DNA of 10,958 bases from an uncultured Opitutia bacterium. Lineage in GTDB: Bacteria; Verrucomicrobiota; Verrucomicrobiia; Opitutales; JABJCN01. A model generated the notes under the pieces. That model was not told the DNA's origin. It saw only the letters and a list, made by a program, of their open reading frames with translations, and did not search any database. Location of the stretch: positions 1 to 10,958 of the forward strand of contig CAJWSN010000029.1 of assembly GCA_913046175.1 (NCBI GenBank). Direction: 5' to 3'. The position numbers and the translations under genes are program-made. Below are positions 1 through 5,680 of the stretch, piece by piece (the stretch's first letter is position 1; every line of letters begins with the position of its first letter).

Positions 1-647
1 GTGAAATCCTGAAAATAGGGGCGGCAGTGGATGCGGGACAAATCCCCTTCCAGCTGGCCGTTGAGGAAGGAGTCGATCTACTGATTGTCCACCACGGTTT
101 ATTCTGGTCGCCCATCCAGCCAATTACAGGGGCCAGTTACCAGAAACTCCTGACCCTGCTCAAGGGGAACCTTGCGCTGTACAGCAGCCATTTACCTTTG
201 GACTGCCATCCCGAAATCGGTAACAACGCACTTCTTGCTCGTTTGCTTGAGCTGGATGTCAGTGACACATTCCTACCGTTTGAAGGAGTGGACATTGGAT
301 TGATTACGGAGGGAATTCCATTAAAGGCCCTCAAGGCAAGACTTGTCGAAAATTTCGGGCCAAAATTCACATCAATCGAGTTTGGATCCACCAAACCCAA
401 AAAAATCGCCATTGTATCCGGCAGTGGAGCAAGTGCTGTGGGGGAGTTGAAGAGTCTAGGAATCGACACCCTTGTCACAGGCGAACTTAAACAAAATCAT
501 TTCAACCAGGCTCAAGAGGAGAATTTGAATCTCCTCCTGTGCGGACATTATGCCACCGAGGTGTTTGGCGTCTGTGCGCTTGCGGAGGAGGTGTCTCAAC
601 AATTTGACATTCCCTGGACTTTTTTGAATACCGATTGCCCACTTTAA
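1..647 (+). CDS. Nif3-like dinuclear metal-center protein (5' end cut off by window edge)
   Basis: Nif3/YbgI family (DUF34), a conserved hexameric protein with a two-metal centre; its cellular reaction is not settled, and the common label 'GTP cyclohydrolase 1 type 2' is weakly founded. The frame is open from base 3, and the residues before the first GTG (27), EILKIGAAVDAG, already match the family. The gene therefore starts left of the window, and 214 residues are visible of about 250. Metal-site motifs are present: the HHGLFW His pair (codons 90-95), the SSHLPLDCHPEIGNN segment with its Asp, and near the C-terminus GHYATEVFG with the last His and Glu. The stop is TAA. aroQ follows on the same strand after 24 bases, so the two are probably co-transcribed. 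Family assignment is firm; function is unknown. Confidence 0.93.
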   Translation, partial: EILKIGAAVDAGQIPFQLAVEEGVDLLIVHHGLFWSPIQPITGASYQKLLTLLKGNLALYSSHLPLDCHPEIGNNALLARLLELDVSDTFLPFEGVDIGLITEGIPLKALKARLVENFGPKFTSIEFGSTKPKKIAIVSGSGASAVGELKSLGIDTLVTGELKQNHFNQAQEENLNLLLCGHYATEVFGVCALAEEVSQQFDIPWTFLNTDCPL

Positions 648-652
648 ATTTT

Positions 653-660
653 AAGGAAGG
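653..660 (+). promoter_or_regulatory. Ribosome binding site of aroQ
   Basis: AAGGAAGG lies 11 bases before the TTG at 672 and 32 bases before the in-frame GTG at 693. It therefore favours TTG 672 as the aroQ start. The spacing is slightly long, so this is supportive rather than decisive. Confidence 0.6.
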
Positions 661-671
661 CTACGTAACAA

Positions 672-1124
672 TTGCCAACCACAACTGCATTCGTGAAAAA
701 AATTGCTATCCTCAACGGTCCAAATCTAAACCGCCTGGGTAAACGCGAGCCGGAAATTTATGGTACGCAGACCCTGGCTGACGTGGAGGAGCAAATCAGG
801 GATGAAGCAACAGCACTGTGCTGCCGTGTAGATTTCCATCAGTCCAACCACGAAGGAGAACTGATCGATAAAATCGCAGAAATGGCGGATCAGGAGTACT
901 CCGGCATGATCATTAACCCAGGTGGACTGACTCACACCAGCGTGGCGCTCCACGATGCAATTGCAGGATCAAACATTCCCACTGTTGAGGTTCACATCTC
1001 GAACATACAGCGACGAGAGGATTTTCGTCACCAGAGTGTGACTGCGGCTGCCTGTATCGGCAGTATCAGCGGATTGGGTGTGCAGGGCTATTTGCTGGCG
1101 CTACGCTTCCTCGTTGGAACGTGA
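672..1124 (+). CDS. aroQ: Type II 3-dehydroquinate dehydratase
   Basis: Converts 3-dehydroquinate to 3-dehydroshikimate, step three of the shikimate pathway; this cytosolic enzyme family forms dodecamers. All type II signatures are visible (numbering from the TTG start): NGPNLNRLGKREPEIYG at about 15-31, with the catalytic Arg and Tyr30; the FHQSNHEGELID segment at 55-66; INPGGLTHTSVAL at 81-93, with the substrate-binding Asn; EVHISN with His108; and REDFRHQS near 115-122. Length is 150 residues from TTG 672 or 143 from GTG 693, both normal for the family (about 145). The TTG is preferred because of the AAGGAAGG upstream. The last 24 bases overlap the 3' end of the convergent pgsA. Confidence 0.96.
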   Translation: MPTTTAFVKKIAILNGPNLNRLGKREPEIYGTQTLADVEEQIRDEATALCCRVDFHQSNHEGELIDKIAEMADQEYSGMIINPGGLTHTSVALHDAIAGSNIPTVEVHISNIQRREDFRHQSVTAAACIGSISGLGVQGYLLALRFLVGT

Positions 1125-1682
1125 GGCCTCCTGAAAGAGGTCACGTTGCTTGAAGAAGTATAACAGACCTGAAACTACGGTTAGCACTGTCGCAGCGATC
1201 AGTACAACCTGGCCGAAATTCTGGAGGAGGGAAAGAGTGGGACTGCCATCAAGCACATCGACCAGCAGGAAAAGACCTATCGCAACCATCTGCAGGGTCG
1301 TCTTCCACTTGCCAAGCCCTTCAGCAGGAAGTACACGGCCTTTCCCTGCTGCCACCAGTCGCAATCCAGTCACCATAAATTCACGAGTCAGGATCAGTAA
1401 TACTGCAAACAAGGCCCAATCGGGCATCTTGTCCAGGATTGCCAATGCAACGAGCAAGCCCACGGTCAGGACTTTATCTGCTAGGGCATCCATAAATTTC
1501 CCAAGATCAGTGACTTGGTTCCATTTCCTTGCCAGATAACCATCAATCCAATCAGTAAGAGACGACAGAATAAATAATGCCAAGGCCCATCGCTTTGTTT
1601 CAAAAGTATCGACCACCATCAAGGTGACGATAAGGAAAACCATGGGAATTCGAGAAATGGAAAGAATATTTGGCAGGTTCAC
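1101..1682 (-). CDS. pgsA: CDP-diacylglycerol-glycerol-3-phosphate 3-phosphatidyltransferase
   Basis: Makes phosphatidylglycerophosphate from CDP-diacylglycerol and glycerol 3-phosphate, the committed step to phosphatidylglycerol and cardiolipin; an integral membrane enzyme. The CDP-alcohol phosphotransferase signature D-x2-D-G-x2-A-R-x8-G-x3-D-x3-D is perfect: D44, D47, G48, A51, R52, G61, D65, D69. Behind it, the LTREFMVTGLR segment and the GLGKWKTT segment are typical of PgsA rather than of other CDP-alcohol transferases. Several hydrophobic helices are evident, for example residues 11-25, 33-43, 72-84, 88-99, 131-143 and 158-176. At 193 residues it is the usual length. The start is GTG at 1682: an in-frame TAA closes the frame just upstream and no ATG fits. 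No Shine-Dalgarno is visible. It is divergent from coaD (79-base gap) and overlaps aroQ tail to tail. Confidence 0.95.
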   Translation of the reverse strand: MNLPNILSISRIPMVFLIVTLMVVDTFETKRWALALFILSSLTDWIDGYLARKWNQVTDLGKFMDALADKVLTVGLLVALAILDKMPDWALFAVLLILTREFMVTGLRLVAAGKGRVLPAEGLGKWKTTLQMVAIGLFLLVDVLDGSPTLSLLQNFGQVVLIAATVLTVVSGLLYFFKQRDLFQEASRSNEEA

Positions 1683-1761
1683 TAAATTACGGTGTTATAA
1701 AAATTTCAACTTGTAGGAAGGTTCGACAATTGCAGGAAAATCCTTCATTTCGGCAATAAAA

Positions 1762-2250
1762 ATGGACATTGCTCTCTACCCAGGAACCTTTGACCCAATA
1801 ACCAACGGTCACCTTGACGTCTTATCCCGTGCCTGCCGGTTATTTGACAAAGTCGTAATCGCCATCGCCGCCAACGAGTCCAAAGATCACCTGTTTACCA
1901 TAGATGAACGCCTTGGATTGGTACAAGAAAACCTGGCACAACACTTTCCAAAAGCCTCAGCAACTGCCTTGGACGGTCTGGTCGTCGACTACGCAAGGGA
2001 AGTGGGAGCAAAAGCGATCATACGAGGTCTTCGAGCCATCTCGGATTTTGACTATGAATTCCAGATGGCTCAAATGAACCGTCTTCTCGATGATCAACTG
2101 GAAACGATCTTTCTCATGCCCAATGAGAAATACTTTTTTACCAGCTCAAGTCTTGTGAAAGATTTGAGCCACTATACTGCAAGGGATACGGGTTTAGTCC
2201 CCAAGAATGTTTTACATGCCTTGAAGGAAAGGCTTGCCCCTCCAAGCTGA
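1762..2250 (+). CDS. coaD: Phosphopantetheine adenylyltransferase
   Basis: Transfers AMP from ATP to 4'-phosphopantetheine, giving dephospho-CoA, the penultimate step of CoA synthesis; cytosolic, hexameric in the family. It is a nucleotidyltransferase with the T/HxGH-type motif: YPGTFDPITNGH at residues 6-17 holds the catalytic His17. Further family marks are IIRGLR (86-91) with the phosphate-binding arginines, DFDYEFQMAQMN (95-106), and YFFTSSSLVK (124-133), the serine-rich ATP-binding segment. Length of 162 residues is typical. It starts at ATG 1762; no clear Shine-Dalgarno precedes it. The MFS gene follows on the same strand 16 bases after the stop (or overlapping it, depending on that gene's start), so the two are likely co-transcribed. 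Confidence 0.97.
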   Translation: MDIALYPGTFDPITNGHLDVLSRACRLFDKVVIAIAANESKDHLFTIDERLGLVQENLAQHFPKASATALDGLVVDYAREVGAKAIIRGLRAISDFDYEFQMAQMNRLLDDQLETIFLMPNEKYFFTSSSLVKDLSHYTARDTGLVPKNVLHALKERLAPPS

Positions 2251-2266
2251 ACCACTTCAAAACCAC

Positions 2267-3640
2267 ATGGGAACCCACCAAAAGAATTTCGGCGCGGGAA
2301 AACCCGGTGCCAAGGTAGGCATTGGAATTGTGTTTCTGACCATTTTTATAGATTTGGTCGGGTTTTCGATAATTTTTCCACTTTTCCCGGACATGCTCGA
2401 TTACTACCTGCGTCTCGAACAGGAATCTGGAAATAAGGGGGGGCTTTCCCAGTTGATACAAATATTGCCCGAAAAAACACAACACGGGCTGAATCTCCAG
2501 ACGGTCCTTTTTGGTGGAATTCTCGGTTCTTTGTATTCCTTGCTGCAATTTGTGTTCTCCCCAATCTGGGGAGGATTGTCTGATAAGCTAGGACGACGCA
2601 GGGTTTTAATCTACACCGTCTCTGCTACAGCGATTGGATATTTCGTGTGGATTTTTTCCGGCAACATTTGGTTGCTATTACTCTCCAGAGCAATCGCAGG
2701 AATTGCCAGCGGCAACATCACAGTGGCAACGGCAGCAGTGGCCGACCTCACGTCTCGTGAGAACCGAGCCAAAGGCATGGCTCTGGTTGGTGTGGCTTTC
2801 GGACTAGGTTTTACCATTGGCCCTGCAATAGGAGGCATCTCCTCAACTTGGAGCAGTGGGTGGGAAAGCTTCGGCCTGAACCCTTTCTCTTTTCCTGCCA
2901 TTCTCAGCTGTATGATGGCAATAATAAACCTAATCCTAATCCACAAATTCTTCAAGGAAACCCTGCCAGAGACAACGAACAGCCCCCCCCCCGAAAAAAA
3001 GAGAAAACTTGGTCGATATCCAATTTTCTCAATTTTCCGGATCGAAAAGAATCAAATCCTGTTCCTTTGTCTCCTGTATCTCATTTTTTTCATAGCCTTC
3101 AGCGGGATGGAGTTCACCCTCACCTTCCTCGCAAAGGAACGCCTCAAATTCGGTGCAACTTTTAATGGCTACATGTTTATCGTGATTGGGGTCACGATGA
3201 TTATTGTCCAAGGTGGTTTAGTGCGCAAATTAGCAAAGCCCATTGGTGAAAAAAACCTGACTTTTCTGGGAATGATTTGTGGAATCATGGCATTCTTGCT
3301 CCTGGCATATTCACCAGAAATTGAAATTCAAGAGTTTGTCTCCGGGAAATTCTTCACCAGCCGCTTTTTTCTGGGAATTATTTGCATGTCCTGTGCAATA
3401 GGTCTGATAAGCCCTTGTATTACATCACTTGTATCACTCCACTCCCCTGTCGCTCAACAGGGTCGCAATCTTGGTCTTTTGAGATCAGCGGGATCCTTGG
3501 CACGCGTTGTAGGACCCATATTGGCAAGCAGCCTCTACTTTTTGCATTCAGCTACACCCACCTACGTGGCAGGTGCCATCGTTCTAATCATTCCATTACT
3601 GCTCACCCTATTGCTAAAACTACCATCACAAAAGAATTGA
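2267..3640 (+). CDS. MFS transporter, TetA/DHA1-like (resembles the MFSD10 group)
   Basis: Integral-membrane major facilitator; the cargo cannot be told from sequence. From ATG 2267 it is 457 residues with about 12 hydrophobic segments, the first at 17-40. MFS motif A, GGLSDKLGRRR (102-112), lies between helices 2 and 3. The antiporter motif C core G-x3-G-P-x2-G-G (181-190) lies in helix 5 and points to H+-coupled export. The external loop after helix 1 is long (about residues 42-76). The central cytoplasmic loop (about 228-262) is basic and proline-containing and is encoded partly by a C10 run. The TTG at 2234 is a possible longer start overlapping coaD, but the purine-rich AAGGAAAGG sits only one base before it, so ATG 2267 is preferred although it lacks a good Shine-Dalgarno. 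Probably co-transcribed with coaD; no functional link is implied. Confidence 0.85.
   Translation: MGTHQKNFGAGKPGAKVGIGIVFLTIFIDLVGFSIIFPLFPDMLDYYLRLEQESGNKGGLSQLIQILPEKTQHGLNLQTVLFGGILGSLYSLLQFVFSPIWGGLSDKLGRRRVLIYTVSATAIGYFVWIFSGNIWLLLLSRAIAGIASGNITVATAAVADLTSRENRAKGMALVGVAFGLGFTIGPAIGGISSTWSSGWESFGLNPFSFPAILSCMMAIINLILIHKFFKETLPETTNSPPPEKKRKLGRYPIFSIFRIEKNQILFLCLLYLIFFIAFSGMEFTLTFLAKERLKFGATFNGYMFIVIGVTMIIVQGGLVRKLAKPIGEKNLTFLGMICGIMAFLLLAYSPEIEIQEFVSGKFFTSRFFLGIICMSCAIGLISPCITSLVSLHSPVAQQGRNLGLLRSAGSLARVVGPILASSLYFLHSATPTYVAGAIVLIIPLLLTLLLKLPSQKN
2983..2992 (+). repeat. C10 homopolymer tract inside the MFS gene
   Basis: Ten consecutive C, followed by G and then seven A (2994-3000). It encodes the end of Ser239 and Pro240-Pro242 in the central cytoplasmic loop between the two six-helix halves. 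Adding one C would move translation into a frame that ends at 3165; removing one C would bring a stop at 3093-3095. Either change would leave only the first six helices intact. The run itself is seen directly; a switching role is inference. Confidence 0.9.
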
Positions 3641-3758
3641 ATTAAATCCATTCTGCAATATTCAAGTATACAAATTCTATTTCTTAAAGGTTTCCCTCAA
3701 AATATTAATTCAGCAGCTAACTGTAGATAGCTGCACCATACTTATTTAAAAGAAGCAC
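3641..3758 (+). promoter_or_regulatory. AT-rich intergenic leader between MFS gene and greA
   Basis: A 118-base gene-free stretch on the same strand as both flanking genes. It is clearly richer in A+T than the coding sequence around it and ends in the hairpin at 3713-3734. TATACA (3667-3672) could be a -10 element, but no -35 at normal spacing accompanies it. No hairpin followed by a T-run is present to end the MFS transcript. A weak purine stretch, AAAGAAG, precedes the greA ATG. This is the natural place for the greA promoter, but no element can be fixed by eye. Confidence 0.35.
3713..3734 (+). other. Perfect 7-bp stem-loop just upstream of greA
   Basis: GCAGCTA (3713-3719) and TAGCTGC (3728-3734) are exact reverse complements around an 8-base loop. 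The structure ends 24 bases before the greA ATG. There is no T-run after it, so it is a poor Rho-independent terminator. It could be an operator with dyad symmetry, a leader-RNA hairpin, or chance. Confidence 0.4.
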
Positions 3759-5618
3759 ATGGATAAAGAGGCAATCGACTCTTTAATCGAAAAGAACCCA
3801 AAGTTAAGCATCTTTCGAGAAAATCTCGAGGCGATGCAGCAAGGAAACTACCTTATACATAAAAGCTGGGGGCTTGGCAGAATTGAAAGCTATGATCAGG
3901 GGCTGGGAAAGATCATTATCAACTTTGAGCAAGACAAGCAGGGCCATGCCATGGATCCTGCTTTTTTTGTAGACAAAATCGAAATCATCCCAGAAGGGCA
4001 TGTCATTGCCAGGCATCGCAATAATCCTGAAGAGATTGATAAGATGCTCAAGGAAGATCAGGTGCAACTGATCATCCAGATTCTCGAATTCAAGAAAAGT
4101 CGGCAGGCATCAATTTTTGAGATAGAGAAAATCCTCCTCCACATGCTCGGGGAAACCAAGTACAAGAAATGGTGGAACGCAACCAAGAAGCTTCTTGTAA
4201 AAGACCCACGAATCGGCGTACCCAGCAAGAAGTCTGACCCCTACGTTTTGCGTGATGTTCCAATCACGCCCGAAGAAGAAATCCTGGGGGATTTCCGCTC
4301 CCTGAACAACTCAAAGAAAAGAATCCTTCTTGCCGAAAAACTATTTCAGCTTTCCACAAATAAAGCCGAACTGAAAAAGGATTTGCCTGAAATTCTTGAA
4401 ACCTTGACACAAAGCATTCAAGAATCCTCCCCCCAGCTCAGTCAAGCTGATCGCCTGCACGGGATATGGGTTCGCAATGACTTGGCAAGGGACATTCATG
4501 AGGATGTAGAAGCACTGGAACCAACCTCTGAGTCAATCATTGAGGAAATGGCCAGCTTTGTGAATCTTGCGACTGAACTTCCAACAGGCTACCATAGTCG
4601 TCTGCTTGATCTCTTGCTACGAACTTTCCCTGACAAGTGGATAAATTTAACATTGAGCCTTGTGAAGGAAGGTTCAGGGAAACTCCTCAATGATTCCATT
4701 GCCTTCCTGTTAGCTCAGGAAAAATGGGATCAACTTAAAGAAGCCCTCAACCGTTGGGTAACTGAGCAGGGTATTAAAAGTCCCGTTCTCCTTTGGATTG
4801 TGAAGAATCGTCACTCCAAAAAATTTGAAGGTGTTCTGTCCAATCTGGTTACCCCAAAACTGCTAAGTGCCATTTTCTATGCGATTGACTACGAGGCGTT
4901 GCAGAAAACAACAAACAAACGGATTCCCTTGGCGGACTTCCTCAGCGATGATCGCGACCTTATTCCCGAACTCCTGGCGGAGGCAGATTCAGAAACTGCC
5001 TTGGACCTGGCACAATCATTACTTAGCAACCAAGGTTTCGAGGAATTGACCAAGAAATCCCTCTTGGCACGCTTTATTCGTCAATTTCCCATAATCCAGG
5101 AGTTGGTAACCGGTGATTCAAGTGAAGAATCCAGAAATGATCTGTTTGTGTCTCAATCCAGCTTCAAAACCCGGCAAAAGGAATACAAGGAGCTGGTGGA
5201 ATCCAAAATACCCGAGAACAAGAAGGCTATTGCCACTGCCCGCGAACACGGCGACCTGCGAGAGAATGCCGAGTACAAGATGGCCCGCGAGGAGCAGGCG
5301 ACCCTGCTTGCCCGCAAGGCCCAATTGGAAATGGATTTGCAGCGCGCACAGATCACGGACTTTAATGATGCACAGGTCGACACGATTAGTATCGGTAGCA
5401 AAGTCAAACTAAAGGCGGGCTCATCCGGAAAAATCGTTACTTACTCAATCCTTGGAGCATGGGACAGTGAACCGGAGCAGCACATCCTGTCGTATAAAAC
5501 TCCGCTTGGGCAAAGCCTGCTGGGATGCAAGAAGGGCGAAAGCGTGGAAATTGAAATTGACAACGTACAGGAGACCTGGACGGTCAATAAAATTTCACGC
5601 TGGGTGGACAATAAATAA
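3759..5618 (+). CDS. greA: GreA transcript-cleavage factor with long N-terminal Tudor-like and helical extension
   Basis: The C-terminal ~155 residues are a complete GreA, which rescues backtracked RNA polymerase by stimulating RNA cleavage. The coiled-coil runs about 465-535 and carries AREHGDLRENAEY (494-506), with the two acidic tip residues D499 and E502 (E. coli D41 and E44). The FKBP-like domain covers about 540-619 (SIGSKVKLK; TPLGQSLLG at 581-589). Ahead of it lie about 460 residues that ordinary GreA (about 158 residues) lacks. Residues 30-78 (YLIHKSWGLGRIESYDQG, then the KIIINF strand) look like the small Tudor/SH3-like barrel found at the PcrA/UvrD C-terminus and in CarD-type RNA-polymerase binders. 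Residues about 95-450 are leucine-rich and mostly helical, unrecognised. Chlamydial GreA is also, from memory, much longer than normal. Starts at ATG 3759; monocistronic by position and convergent with ftsZ. Confidence 0.9.
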   Translation: MDKEAIDSLIEKNPKLSIFRENLEAMQQGNYLIHKSWGLGRIESYDQGLGKIIINFEQDKQGHAMDPAFFVDKIEIIPEGHVIARHRNNPEEIDKMLKEDQVQLIIQILEFKKSRQASIFEIEKILLHMLGETKYKKWWNATKKLLVKDPRIGVPSKKSDPYVLRDVPITPEEEILGDFRSLNNSKKRILLAEKLFQLSTNKAELKKDLPEILETLTQSIQESSPQLSQADRLHGIWVRNDLARDIHEDVEALEPTSESIIEEMASFVNLATELPTGYHSRLLDLLLRTFPDKWINLTLSLVKEGSGKLLNDSIAFLLAQEKWDQLKEALNRWVTEQGIKSPVLLWIVKNRHSKKFEGVLSNLVTPKLLSAIFYAIDYEALQKTTNKRIPLADFLSDDRDLIPELLAEADSETALDLAQSLLSNQGFEELTKKSLLARFIRQFPIIQELVTGDSSEESRNDLFVSQSSFKTRQKEYKELVESKIPENKKAIATAREHGDLRENAEYKMAREEQATLLARKAQLEMDLQRAQITDFNDAQVDTISIGSKVKLKAGSSGKIVTYSILGAWDSEPEQHILSYKTPLGQSLLGCKKGESVEIEIDNVQETWTVNKISRWVDNK

Positions 5619-5627
5619 TCTTGATTT

Positions 5628-5650
5628 CCCAACCCCAGTCGGGGTCAGGG
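5628..5650. terminator. Possible bidirectional hairpin between greA and ftsZ
   Basis: ACCCC (5632-5636) pairs with GGGGT (5641-5645) around the tetraloop AGTC. An outer CCC/GGG pair (5628-5630 with 5648-5650) extends it past a small internal loop. It lies in the 62-base gap between two convergent stop codons, where a shared terminator is expected. Neither side has a proper T-run, so it would be a weak intrinsic terminator at best. Confidence 0.35.
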
Positions 5651-5680
5651 CAAATAAGACCTGTATTGATCGTCACATCA

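Noticed and set aside
2234..2266. Longer MFS start at TTG 2234, overlapping the coaD end
   Set aside because: The purine-rich stretch is only one base from this TTG, and the extra 11 residues do not look like part of the transporter; ATG 2267 is preferred, though not proven.
2138..2548. Minus-strand open frame of 136 codons across the coaD/MFS junction
   Set aside because: It lies opposite two well-supported genes, has no recognisable domain and no ribosome site; a shadow frame.
2848..3165. Plus-strand open frame of 105 codons inside the MFS gene
   Set aside because: Alternative frame of the transporter; not a gene by itself. It matters only as the frame entered after a +1 slip at the C10 tract.
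3637..3672. Promoter from TTGAAT (3637) and TATACA (3667)
   Set aside because: The spacing of 24 bases is too long for a sigma-70 type promoter and no better pair was found.
5118..5412. Several overlapping open frames on both strands in the GreA coiled-coil region
   Set aside because: The GreA frame carries all conserved residues here; the others come from its codon composition.
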